Shown: piece after piece, positions 35,156 through 44,111 of the stretch
Position numbering within the stretch: the stretch's first letter is position 1
How the letters are laid out: the number at the start of each line of letters is the position of its first letter
Source: Cryptoclostridium sp036644995
GTDB taxonomy: Bacteria > Bacillota > Dehalobacteriia > UBA7702
Assembly: GCA_036644995.1 (NCBI GenBank)
Contig: JAVXOZ010000010.1
Span: 1 to 64,000 of the forward strand
Direction: 5' to 3'
Length of the DNA: 64,000 nt
Translations under genes and position numbers: made by a program
Notes under the pieces: model-generated
Seen by the model: the letters and a program-made list of their open reading frames with translations, nothing else
The model's database searches: none
What the model was told of the DNA's origin: nothing

Positions 35156-35765
35156 TTTTTTCCTTCAATATATTAAAATCCACACCTTGGGGAAATTTTT
35201 CTTTTATAATATTGCAAAAGTTCTCCCTTTCCAAAGTGGGAATCAGGCAGAAAATAGCGGCATTATTTTGGTATTCAATATGGTCTATAATGCGGTTTTC
35301 TTCCATAAGATAATGCTCAACTTTACCTAAAAGTTCATAATTCATAAATAGGCACACAGTTTCACCCGAGGTAAGCTGTGCCTTTTTTGTATTTTCCAAA
35401 GCTAATTGGGCGGTTTTTCCGTAGGCTCGCACTAAGCCACCTGTGCCCAGTAAAATGCCGCCGAAATATCTGGTTACCACCACTGCACAATGGGAAAGCC
35501 CCTCGCCTTTTATCATCTCCAAAACAGGTGAACCAGCAGTACCGGATGGTTCACCATCGTCGCTGCATCGCTCTATTTCATTTTTTTCTCCCACTATATA
35601 GGCGTAAACATTATGGGTGGCATTTCGGTTCATTTTTTTTATTTTTGCAATAAAATCTTGTGCTGCTGTTTCGTCATCTGCTCTGGTGCAATAAGCAATG
35701 AATTTGGATTTTTTTTCGCTAAATTCCCCGACACCATCGGCGGCTAAAACAATTTTTTTTGTCAT
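35133..35765 (-). CDS. yigZ: YigZ/IMPACT-family protein
   Basis: This 210-residue protein has the UPF0029/Impact N-terminal fold (KKSKFIAYCTRAD, CSDDGEPSGTAGSPVL, VVVTRYFGGILLGTGGLVRAYG) and a C-terminal EF-G domain V-like segment. The eukaryotic relative IMPACT modulates Gcn2; the bacterial role is poorly defined. It stands alone with a GTGAGG site. Its last 22 bases are duplicated just downstream. Confidence 0.93.
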   Translation of the reverse strand: MTKKIVLAADGVGEFSEKKSKFIAYCTRADDETAAQDFIAKIKKMNRNATHNVYAYIVGEKNEIERCSDDGEPSGTAGSPVLEMIKGEGLSHCAVVVTRYFGGILLGTGGLVRAYGKTAQLALENTKKAQLTSGETVCLFMNYELLGKVEHYLMEENRIIDHIEYQNNAAIFCLIPTLERENFCNIIKEKFPQGVDFNILKEKKWITTYL

Positions 35766-35824
35766 AAAATATCCTCACCTGTTTATTGATATCAGTCTAA
35801 CACAAAATACCAATGATTTCCATA

Positions 35825-35870
35825 TGAAAAAAGAGCATTCTTTGGTTTTTGCCAAAGTCAGCTCTTTTTA
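35825..35870 (-). terminator. Terminator of the GH26-like gene
   Basis: AAAAAGAGC and GCTCTTTTTT arms, with an inner CTTTGG/CCAAAG stem, form a long hairpin with a T-run on the minus strand. It lies downstream of the glycosidase gene across the assembly gap. Confidence 0.75.
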
Positions 35871-35900
35871 TTTTGTTATTTTTTATAAAATTAACCTATT

Positions 35901-36000
35901 NNNNNNNNNNNNNNNNNNNNNNNNNNNNNNNNNNNNNNNNNNNNNNNNNNNNNNNNNNNNNNNNNNNNNNNNNNNNNNNNNNNNNNNNNNNNNNNNNNNN
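35901..36000. other. Assembly gap of 100 N with identical flanks
   Basis: The 24 nt before the gap (35877-35900) recur exactly after it (36001-36024) and include the stop codon of the glycosidase gene. The gap is probably a placeholder between overlapping contig ends. Confidence 0.95.
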
Positions 36001-36022
36001 TATTTTTTATAAAATTAACCTA

Positions 36023-37609
36023 TTATTTATAATCGCTGAATCCCTGTTTAAAACTTTGCATAATTTCCGGAGATTCATCCATTACATAGGAACGTGCCAC
36101 AGTACCATTGGTGTCACGATCGCAGCCATCCCACCAAACAGCCATTTTTATTTTGGGATAATTTGGAATTTCAGCAAACATATCTTGTATCCATTTGTTT
36201 TTATCCCCACCCATAGATGCCGAGGAAAATTCCGTTATCATCAATGGCTCACTGAACCACTTGGCATAATTTTTATAAAGAGGCTTGTAAAGTTCCCCAA
36301 AGCTTTGCCATGTTTCCCCAATATTTTCGTAATATGTACCGGTATTGTAGGCGGTTAACCCTACTATATCCACATATTCCGAACCCGGGTAATACATTAA
36401 ACTATGGTTCCAATCGAAATCCGGTTTGGATTCACCATTGGGGTTCCAAATCCAAATGGCATTATCCACATCTTCGTCACGGAATATATCTGCCACATAG
36501 CGATAAAAATCTTTAAATATTTCGCTGTCCTTACCACATTGATACCCGGAATAGGAACACCAATCCCCATTCATTTCGTTACCTAAGCGGAAAAGCACAG
36601 GATGTTCAAATTTTTTAATGGTTTTGGCATAATCTTTAAGAAATCTATCATATTTGCCGTCTAAAATATCATAAACCATATTTTCCCCGGTGATATTGCC
36701 TTGGTCATCAATAATATCCGTTGTTTGCAAGGTAAGTTCTACAACTTTACCGTGTTTATAGGCATTTTCCAGGGTGGTTTCCCAATAATTAATATCTGAT
36801 TTTTCAGTAATGTGATTATACCAAAGCAAAACAGGAAAATCATACTGAAAATAATCTTCATATTCCTTTACTTTTTTATAATTTTTATCAATTTCCGGTT
36901 CAAAAAGACCCCATGTAAGCGTTGAGTTTTTACCAAAATATGTTTTGTAAAAATCTTTGGTTTCGGAATTCCAGTTACGGGAAGCAATATTTTTACTTTT
37001 TGTTTTGGCGATAAAGGGCGCAGCTGAAACCGAGGTTGTTTTAAAACCTTTAATTATAAAATCGTAATCGCTTTGTTGTATAGGTTTAGAAGATTTAATA
37101 AAAACGGAATAGATTACATTTTCACCGCCAATATCCAAAACCACGTAATTATTCAAATCGTTTGAAACCCGTGAAAATTTTTCCCTTGACCACCGTGAAA
37201 CAGTTGCTATATTTTCACCATATTGTTCCTGTGCCACACTGATATTTTGGTGATCTATGGCGTTTTCCATAAAGCCATTGCTATAATTGATGTAGGTATC
37301 TGTATTTACTTCTTTGGTAAGCTTTTGTTTATAAATTTCTATTCTTGTGCTTCTGTCAGTTAAAATAGCACAAACATCAGCGTAGGACATATCATAGGTC
37401 ATACCTTTTTTAACAGGCAATTCATAGCCTTTTACCAGATTGGTAAAAACATCGTAATCTGATTTTTCTTCTACTATATAGGTATTTTTTACAGCTTCAT
37501 TTACTTCTTTTTCATCACTTTTGTTTGAGTAAACATAAATTGTTACCCCAACGCTGATTAAAATTGAAATGATAAATACTGCCATAGCAATTTTTTGTAA
37601 TACTTTCAT
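36023..37609 (-). CDS. Membrane-anchored glycoside hydrolase, GH26-like
   Basis: This 528-residue protein has one N-terminal membrane segment (about 7-28), so it is anchored with the bulk outside. Residues about 45-200 form a domain I do not recognise. The C-terminal half (about 225-528) resembles the GH26 (beta-mannanase-like) TIM barrel. The acid/base Glu is in FRLGNEMNGDW, the nucleophile Glu in LMITEFSSAS, and WIWNPNGE is also typical. It could cut a mannan- or glucan-like polymer at the surface. No sugar transporter or other glycosidase is nearby, so the substrate is open. An ATGGAGG site precedes the start. Confidence 0.82.
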   Translation of the reverse strand: MKVLQKIAMAVFIISILISVGVTIYVYSNKSDEKEVNEAVKNTYIVEEKSDYDVFTNLVKGYELPVKKGMTYDMSYADVCAILTDRSTRIEIYKQKLTKEVNTDTYINYSNGFMENAIDHQNISVAQEQYGENIATVSRWSREKFSRVSNDLNNYVVLDIGGENVIYSVFIKSSKPIQQSDYDFIIKGFKTTSVSAAPFIAKTKSKNIASRNWNSETKDFYKTYFGKNSTLTWGLFEPEIDKNYKKVKEYEDYFQYDFPVLLWYNHITEKSDINYWETTLENAYKHGKVVELTLQTTDIIDDQGNITGENMVYDILDGKYDRFLKDYAKTIKKFEHPVLFRLGNEMNGDWCSYSGYQCGKDSEIFKDFYRYVADIFRDEDVDNAIWIWNPNGESKPDFDWNHSLMYYPGSEYVDIVGLTAYNTGTYYENIGETWQSFGELYKPLYKNYAKWFSEPLMITEFSSASMGGDKNKWIQDMFAEIPNYPKIKMAVWWDGCDRDTNGTVARSYVMDESPEIMQSFKQGFSDYK

Positions 37610-37924
37610 AAAACCTCCATATGGAAAAATACGGAAACATTCAAAACAAGCTAAATCAACCTAATTGCAACATAAATCAAAGAAAAACAGTAAAACCTGT
37701 GACCTTAAATCAATCTGTAAATCTTTTTAATATTTATTAAAATTTACTAATTTAGAATTTACTCATAAGAATTTTTAAATAATTTTACTAAACATCATAA
37801 ATTTTAAACTTTTTTCAGTAATCTGCAAAATGCCATATTTAAAGCACATATTTTTTAACGAATAAATTTTAAACTACGGTTAACTAACGCCATAAATTTC
37901 AAAAAATAGTTTAAAAGCCACAGC
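37610..37924. other. A/T-rich intergenic space, nothing recognised
   Basis: About 315 bp lie upstream of the glycosidase gene and downstream of the amino-acid importer ATPase. No clear hairpin with a T-run, conserved promoter or reading frame was found. Confidence 0.6.
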
Positions 37925-38671
37925 TCAATCTTCCAAAGTTCTCTTTAAAAATTCTTTGGTACGTTGGTGGGTAGGGTTGCTGAAAATTACCTTGGGGTCC
38001 CCTTCTTCCACAATGTAGCCATCATCCATAAACACAACTCGGTCTGCCACATCACGGGCAAAATTCATCTCGTGGGTAACCACCAACATGGTTAATCCGG
38101 ATTCTGCCAAGTTTTTCATAACCTTTAAAACTCCACCAACCATTTCCGGGTCTAAAGCACTGGTGGGCTCATCAAAAAGCAAAGCATCAGGCTCCATGGA
38201 TAAAGCACGGGCAATAGCCACCCGCTGTTTTTGTCCACCGGAAAGTTGCGCTGGCCGTGCATCTATATACTCTGCCATCCCCACTTGATCCAAGTAACGC
38301 ATAGCGGTTTCTTTTGCCTTTTTTTTATCGTATTTTAGCACTTTTATTAAGCCAACTGTGCAATTAGCCAATACCGATAAGTTGTTAAAAAGATTAAATT
38401 GCTGGAAAACCATACCCAATTTGGTGCGATATTGAGCATCTGATATTTTGCCATCGTGGATATTTTCACCACGGTAAAAAATATCACCGCAGGTAGCAAT
38501 TTCCAAAAGATTTATGCACCGCAAAAGCGTGGATTTACCCGAACCCGATGAGCCGATAATGCAAACAACCTCGCCCTCGGACACATCAAAATTTATATCT
38601 TTTAAAACTTCGTTATCACCAAAAGATTTTTGCAAATGACGAATTTCAATTACTTTTTTCTTATCGGCCAT
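37925..38671 (-). CDS. Polar amino-acid ABC transporter ATPase
   Basis: This 248-residue GlnQ/HisP-type ATPase has Walker A GSSGSGKSTLLRCIN, signature LSGGQKQR, Walker B LLFDEPTSALDPE and the switch in VVTHEM. Its ATG lies 11 bp inside the permease gene and uses the GGAGG within that gene, so translation is coupled. It energises uptake of a polar amino acid by the adjacent permease and binding protein. The specific amino acid is not readable. Confidence 0.95.
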   Translation of the reverse strand: MADKKKVIEIRHLQKSFGDNEVLKDINFDVSEGEVVCIIGSSGSGKSTLLRCINLLEIATCGDIFYRGENIHDGKISDAQYRTKLGMVFQQFNLFNNLSVLANCTVGLIKVLKYDKKKAKETAMRYLDQVGMAEYIDARPAQLSGGQKQRVAIARALSMEPDALLFDEPTSALDPEMVGGVLKVMKNLAESGLTMLVVTHEMNFARDVADRVVFMDDGYIVEEGDPKVIFSNPTHQRTKEFLKRTLED

Positions 38672-39467
38672 GTCTATCCTCCACTACAATCTCGGATTCC
38701 GGGGTAGTTTGGGAACCGTGAATAGTATATGTATCTCGCCCTGCCAGTTTACGCTCAAATATGCGTAAAATACGGGTGATAGTAAATGTCATAATCAAAT
38801 AAATAACACAGGTAATCAGGAAAACCGGGAAATACTGAAAATTTGCCCCTGCAATAGCTTTTGAGGCAAAAAACAGCTCTGTTACAGCGATTACATTTAA
38901 AACAGAGGTATCTTTAATATTAATAATAAATTCATTGCCTGTGGCAGGTAAAATATTACGCATAACTTGGGGTAAAACCACGTTTAACATGGTTTGTCCA
39001 TGGTTCATGCCAATGGAGTGAGAGGCTTCAAACTGACCTTTATCCACAGAGATAATACCCCCACGGACAATCTCAGCCATATAAGCACCGGTGTTAATGG
39101 AAACGATGACATAACCTGCAAGTATAACAGGTAGTGTAACAGAAAAAATAGTTGCCACACCATAAAAAATTACCATTGCCTGTACAATCATGGGTGTGCC
39201 ACGGAAAACTTCGATATAAATAGATAATATCACATTGATAATTTTAAAGGTGATACGTTTTAACAGAGAATCGTTAACGGAAACAGGGATAGTACGCACC
39301 ACCCCAATGAGTAAACCGATTAAAGACCCTGTAAGTGTACCGGTGATGGCAATTAACAATGTAACCCCGGCACCTTTTAAAAACATGGGCCAGTAGTTCA
39401 TTAAAATGTTCCAAGACGTTGCAAAAAATCCTATATCCCCACCGGAAGCTGCTGCTAATTCAAACAT
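38661..39467 (-). CDS. Polar amino-acid ABC transporter permease
   Basis: This 268-residue His/Glu/Gln/Arg-type permease has about five hydrophobic helices. The ATPase-docking EAA segment is in FEASHSIGMNHGQTMLNVVL, and EVFRGTPMIVQ is the family N-terminal signature. It probably acts as a homodimer because only one permease gene is present. It starts with TTAGGAGC and overlaps the ATPase gene. Confidence 0.94.
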   Translation of the reverse strand: MFELAAASGGDIGFFATSWNILMNYWPMFLKGAGVTLLIAITGTLTGSLIGLLIGVVRTIPVSVNDSLLKRITFKIINVILSIYIEVFRGTPMIVQAMVIFYGVATIFSVTLPVILAGYVIVSINTGAYMAEIVRGGIISVDKGQFEASHSIGMNHGQTMLNVVLPQVMRNILPATGNEFIINIKDTSVLNVIAVTELFFASKAIAGANFQYFPVFLITCVIYLIMTFTITRILRIFERKLAGRDTYTIHGSQTTPESEIVVEDRHGR

Positions 39468-39500
39468 AATTGCTCCTAAGAAAAATATTATTTAACGTGT

Positions 39501-39550
39501 AAAAAAAGACCGAACAATAGGACCCAAGGATAAAGTCCGGTCTTTTTTAT
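39501..39550 (-). terminator. Hairpin between binding-protein and permease genes
   Basis: AAAAAAGACCG and CGGTCTTTTTT arms, with an inner GGAC/GTCC stem, form a terminator between the first and second genes of the importer. Partial read-through would give more binding protein than membrane components, a common arrangement. Confidence 0.8.
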
Positions 39551-39667
39551 TTACCACATAAGCAAAAATTAAAACTTTTGCCATCAAACAAAATAATTAT
39601 ACACATAGATTTAAAACCAATTTATTTTAAAGCTACATTATAATTTAAAATCTCTTTAAAATACCCT

Positions 39668-40522
39668 TTATTGGGCAGCGGGTTGATTTTTAACAGCTTG
39701 ATCCATAATTTCCAAGCGTTGTTCTTCGGTGATGCCGGCTAAAACTTTATTGATATCGGCTAACAAAGTATCGTTACCTTTTTTAACACCAACGGAAATA
39801 GCTACATCTTCAGGGGTGTAGGTAAAGCCTTGACCTTCGGCAAATTCAATGGTTTTGAAATTATCGTTGGCAGCGGCAGCGGAAAGTCCTTCAGGTCTTT
39901 CAGAAACATAGCCATCAATAACTCCGCTTTCCAAAGCAACACGCATAGCAGGGAAATCTTCCATAGGTGTTTGTTTTACCACACCGGGAATTTGATCTAC
40001 CACGCTGGCATGGAAGGTGTTTAACTGACCGGTGATTTTAGCACCTGTAAAGTCTTTTAAAGATGTTGCGTTGGCATAATCACCATCTTTTTTAACAACC
40101 ATAACCAAAACGCTGTTATAGTACATATCACTAAAATTGATAATTTTTGCCCTATCTGCTGTTGCACTCATACCTGCAATAATAGCATCAATGGTGCCTG
40201 CATCCAAACCTTGGGGTAAACCATCCCAGCTGGTTTTAACAATTTCTAATTTTTTACCCATGCCATCTGCAAGCAATTTGGCAATTTCCACATCATAACC
40301 ACCGGCGTAATCTCCGCCATTGATGGCAACTGCACCGTTTTTGTTATCAATTTGTGTCCAGTTAAATGGGGCATAGCCGCACTCCATACCAACACGGAAG
40401 GTATCTGTTTCGGCTTCTGCTGTGGTGTCTTCAGCTTTGTCCTTACCGCCACAGGCAGCAAAAGACATAGTTAGCAACATTGCCATAAATGCCACTGTAA
40501 GAATTTTTAAAGTTTTTTTCAT
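39668..40522 (-). CDS. Amino-acid-binding lipoprotein (SBP family 3)
   Basis: This 284-residue protein has a lipoprotein signal peptide with lipobox FAAC (Cys near 25). The mature part is a family 3 solute-binding protein (FRVGMECGYAPFNWTQ, GGYDVEIAKLLAD, DAIIAGMSATADRA, INFSDMYY). It captures a polar amino acid for the permease and ATPase encoded downstream. The start is the ATG at 40522 with GGGAGAG upstream; a longer frame begins in the leader without a site. Confidence 0.94.
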   Translation of the reverse strand: MKKTLKILTVAFMAMLLTMSFAACGGKDKAEDTTAEAETDTFRVGMECGYAPFNWTQIDNKNGAVAINGGDYAGGYDVEIAKLLADGMGKKLEIVKTSWDGLPQGLDAGTIDAIIAGMSATADRAKIINFSDMYYNSVLVMVVKKDGDYANATSLKDFTGAKITGQLNTFHASVVDQIPGVVKQTPMEDFPAMRVALESGVIDGYVSERPEGLSAAAANDNFKTIEFAEGQGFTYTPEDVAISVGVKKGNDTLLADINKVLAGITEEQRLEIMDQAVKNQPAAQ

Positions 40523-40721
40523 TTTTTCTCTCTCCCTTTCGAAAATCACTATATATAATTTAATATATATGAATATCAATATTTTCCCTCAAAATCATAA
40601 AAATGTCAAGCGAAAACCAAAAATAATTAGGACTTTATTGAATATTTAGCCAAAAATTAAATCTTTTCCTTGTATATGGGATATGATATAATAATATTAA
40701 TAAGAAAATAAGGTGATAAAT

Positions 40722-42113
40722 ATGAAAATAACAACATTAAATAATCTTTTTACCCATGGAGAAAACTATTTAGATACCGTGGTAACACTGGGCGGCTGGG
40801 TTAAAACCATTCGCAATTCCAAATCTTTGGGATTTATAGAGCTAAACGACGGCACTTATTTTAATAATATACAAATAATATTTGAAGAAAATAAAATAGA
40901 CAATTTTTCTGATATTGCCGCCCAAAATGTGGGTGCGGCACTTGTTATCACAGGGAAATTTGTTAAATCTCCCAATAAAAAACAACCATTTGAAGTACAA
41001 AGTGAAAAAATAGAAGTGGAAGGAACATCTTCCCCGCAATATCCCTTGCAAAAAAAACGTCATACTTTGGAATATCTCCGCACCATACAGCATTTAAGAC
41101 CACGCACCAACACCTTGGCGGCAACTTTTAGGGTGCGTTCTGCGGCATCATTTGCCATTCACCAATTTTTTAATAATGAAGGATTTATTTACGCCCACAC
41201 CCCCATAATTACCGCCAGCGATTGTGAGGGTGCAGGTGAAATGTTTCGGGTTTCAACTTTAAACCCCAACAACTTACCGCAAAAAAACGGTGCTGTGGAT
41301 TACAGTGCGGATTTTTTTGGCAAACCCACAGGTTTAACTGTAAGCGGTCAACTGGAAGGTGAAGCCATGGCACTGGCTTTTTCAAAAATCTACACCTTTG
41401 GCCCGACTTTCAGGGCAGAAAATTCCAATACCCCACGCCATGCCGGGGAATTTTGGATGGTAGAGCCGGAAATTGCCTTTGGGGATTTAACAGATGATAT
41501 GGATTTAGCGGAAAAGATGATAAAAAACGTAATCAAAGAAGTGCTAAAAACTTGCCCCCAAGAAATGGAGTTTTTTAATGCTTTTTATGATACGGGATTA
41601 TTGGAACGTTTAAACAATATTATATCTGCGGATTTTGCCAGAATAAGCTACACCAAAGCCATAGAATTGTTAGAAAAAGCCGAGGTTGAATTTGAATACC
41701 CAGTAGCTTGGGGTATGGATTTACAAACCGAGCACGAACGTTATTTAACAGAAAAAGTCTACGAAAAACCACTTTTTGTAACAGATTACCCCAAAGAAAT
41801 TAAAGCCTTTTATATGCGTTTAAACGATGATGGCAAAACCGTGGCGGCAATGGATCTTTTAGTACCCAACGTAGGCGAAATAATTGGCGGCTCCCAAAGA
41901 GAAGAAAGGCTTACACTCCTTACCCAACGCTTGGCTGAATTAAATATTAAGGAAGATGAATATTGGTGGTATTTGGAATTGCGAAAATACGGCGGCACAC
42001 GCCACGCAGGTTTTGGTTTGGGCTTTGAGCGGCTTATTATGTATATAACCGGGATGAAAAATATTCGTGATGTTATCCCCTTCCCCCGCACCACAGGCCA
42101 GGCTGAATTTTAA
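40722..42113 (+). CDS. asnS: Asparaginyl-tRNA synthetase
   Basis: This 463-residue class IIb synthetase has an OB-fold anticodon-binding domain (about 15-105; VTLGGWVKTIRNSKSLGFIE). The catalytic core has motif 2 FGPTFRAENSNTPRHAGEFW and motif 3 GFGLGFERLIMYITGM. The AsnRS rather than AspRS assignment follows from the GPTFRAENSNTPRH motif and length. The ATG at 40722 has AAGGTGA correctly placed; an earlier GTG overlaps that site. No T-box was seen in the short leader. Confidence 0.96.
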   Translation: MKITTLNNLFTHGENYLDTVVTLGGWVKTIRNSKSLGFIELNDGTYFNNIQIIFEENKIDNFSDIAAQNVGAALVITGKFVKSPNKKQPFEVQSEKIEVEGTSSPQYPLQKKRHTLEYLRTIQHLRPRTNTLAATFRVRSAASFAIHQFFNNEGFIYAHTPIITASDCEGAGEMFRVSTLNPNNLPQKNGAVDYSADFFGKPTGLTVSGQLEGEAMALAFSKIYTFGPTFRAENSNTPRHAGEFWMVEPEIAFGDLTDDMDLAEKMIKNVIKEVLKTCPQEMEFFNAFYDTGLLERLNNIISADFARISYTKAIELLEKAEVEFEYPVAWGMDLQTEHERYLTEKVYEKPLFVTDYPKEIKAFYMRLNDDGKTVAAMDLLVPNVGEIIGGSQREERLTLLTQRLAELNIKEDEYWWYLELRKYGGTRHAGFGLGFERLIMYITGMKNIRDVIPFPRTTGQAEF

Positions 42114-42327
42114 ATATTTAAAACTTACAATTAATTTATAAAAACTTTTGTAAAAGAGGTGCAATTTCTAAAATTTTGTTGTATAATAGTCAAAATGAAA
42201 AAATTTTACCATTAAGTATGGTATTTTAAAACCTTGTTATTTTTTTCAATTTAAGTTTATTTAAATGCGATAAACTTTAAATATAATGTGTTATTTAAAC
42301 AAAATATTTTTACGGAGGCAGTGTTTA

Positions 42328-43287
42328 ATGGAAAACACTATGGTTCAAAAAAAATTGAAAGATTTAACCAAAACCTTGTGGCATGAGTACATTATCAGTC
42401 CCAAAAATAAAGATTTTAAAGACTTTTTTAAATTGCTGGAAAAAAACTTTGTATCAATAGGTACAGGAAAACATGAGTTCGTTATTAATCTTAAAGATTA
42501 CAAAAAGTGCCTTTTAAATGATCAGGAAGCAGAAAATATTGAATTTAATATAATTGATGAATGGTACGGCTGTATAGAGGTAACCCCCGAAGTATTTGTG
42601 GTTTATGGCACAATATGGATTCGGGAAAAAGCCGATGAATATAAATCTATTTTTATTGAAATGGATACCAGATTTACCTTGATTTATAAGGTAATAGATG
42701 AAAAAATAACCTTGGTGCATATGCACCGTTCCGTGCCCAATAAAGAGCAGGCAACCGGGGAATATTACCCCACCAGCATCACCCATCAGGCTGAAGAAGC
42801 CATAGCTTTAGCCTATGAATTTAAGCAGCAATCGGAAAAAGACCTGATGACGGGAATTTACAACAGGCATTTTTTGGAAGTACATATAAACGAGTGTTTG
42901 CAGGCACGTAATTATGGCTATTTTTATTTTTTTGATTTAGACAATTTTAAAAAAGCAAATGATACCATGGGTCATATCCATGGCGATGCTGTGATATTGC
43001 GCTTGGTGGAAATATTAAAAACAATTTTTCCCCAAGAAGCCATTATAGGCAGATTGGGCGGGGATGAATTTGTGGTTTTTGATTTTATGGAACAAACCAT
43101 AGTCCATGCTGAAAAAAAAGCAAATAAAGTATTGAAGCTTTGTAAAGATAACAACCCCTGCTCCTTGGGAATTTCCAAAACTGATGCAACGGCGGAAAGT
43201 TTTTATTCCTTATATGTTAAAGCAGATTACGCTTTATATTATGCAAAAAAACACAATAAAGGAACTTTTAGTTGGTATGAAAAATAA
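42328..43287 (+). CDS. GGDEF diguanylate cyclase with NTF2/SnoaL-like sensor
   Basis: This 319-residue soluble protein begins at the ATG preceded by CGGAGG. Residues about 1-135 look like a SnoaL/NTF2-like cone domain (EFVINLKDY, VYGTIWIREKADE, FTLIYKVIDEKITLVHMH). A GGDEF domain follows at about 165-315 (SEKDLMTGIYNRHF, YFFDLDNFKKANDTMGH, RLGGDEFVVF). The intact GGDEF and upstream Asp suggest active c-di-GMP synthesis. No RxxD inhibitory site was noted ahead of GGDEF. No phosphodiesterase or effector is in the window. Confidence 0.9.
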   Translation: MENTMVQKKLKDLTKTLWHEYIISPKNKDFKDFFKLLEKNFVSIGTGKHEFVINLKDYKKCLLNDQEAENIEFNIIDEWYGCIEVTPEVFVVYGTIWIREKADEYKSIFIEMDTRFTLIYKVIDEKITLVHMHRSVPNKEQATGEYYPTSITHQAEEAIALAYEFKQQSEKDLMTGIYNRHFLEVHINECLQARNYGYFYFFDLDNFKKANDTMGHIHGDAVILRLVEILKTIFPQEAIIGRLGGDEFVVFDFMEQTIVHAEKKANKVLKLCKDNNPCSLGISKTDATAESFYSLYVKADYALYYAKKHNKGTFSWYEK

Positions 43288-43455
43288 ATCATTACAAAAT
43301 ATATACCTAAATTGGCAATAAACTGAAATTTGCTTTTTTGTGTTTTTGTGGATAACCCACAAAGGTAAGGGATCCAATAAAATTTTATTTGGCGTTTTTT
43401 TATTATATTTAGAGTTATTACTTAAAGTTGTATTAAAAAAGTTAGGCGGTGAACC

Positions 43456-43698
43456 ATGGGTTTAGGAATTAAAAAAATTAATGTTCACGGTCTTAATCTT
43501 TACCAAGCAAAAATTAAAATAGATAGCGAAATTCGCCGTGCCACCAAAGATGTTTACCGTTTACGCATTATCCACGGCTACCACAGCGGCACCGCCATTA
43601 AGGAAATGCTGGAAGAATATGAGGGCTTTCCCAAGGTTTTACGCATTGCTCCCGGTGGCAATGATGGAGAAACAGATTTGGTTTTAAGGGAATTATAA
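43456..43698 (+). CDS. Small stand-alone Smr-domain protein
   Basis: This 80-residue protein is almost only an Smr domain, as found at the C-terminus of MutS2. NVHGLNLYQAK is the HGL motif, and LRIIHGYHSGTAIKEML is the second signature. Smr domains are nucleases or nucleic-acid binders; MutS2-type ones act on stalled ribosomes. It has a GGCGGTGA site and lies alone between the GGDEF and SLH genes. A single-domain form is uncommon but known. Confidence 0.88.
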   Translation: MGLGIKKINVHGLNLYQAKIKIDSEIRRATKDVYRLRIIHGYHSGTAIKEMLEEYEGFPKVLRIAPGGNDGETDLVLREL

Positions 43699-44111
43699 TA
43701 AAAATAACCCACTATTTAAAATAATATTCCTAATTCTATATGCTAATTTCAATGATATCTAAATAATAGCTGCTTTAAAAATTAACCGCAAAATTAAATA
43801 TTTATCTAATTTATAATTTTGTGGTTTTAAAATTTTTCAGTTTTTCACGATAATTACATATTATACTTTGAGTGCCAAAATATTGTAAAATATTTAAACA
43901 ATTATTAAAAATATTTACATATATTAAGAGGAAAAACTTAACAAATGTAGAATAATGTATTGTTATGAAAAAATTCTTGGACAAAAATTTAAAAATTTAA
44001 TTAAGGAAGTGATGCTTGAAAAGTTGAAGTTTTAGCGGTTCAATTCATCCATGTTTTACAAGTATTTTTTTGATCTATGTTAAGTGAATATTTTAAGGAG
44101 GGATTTTTTTA
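43699..44111. other. A/T-rich leader region of the second SLH-PHP gene
   Basis: About 410 bp without a gene. An AAGGAGGG site directly precedes the SLH gene. No riboswitch or clear promoter was recognised. Confidence 0.55.
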
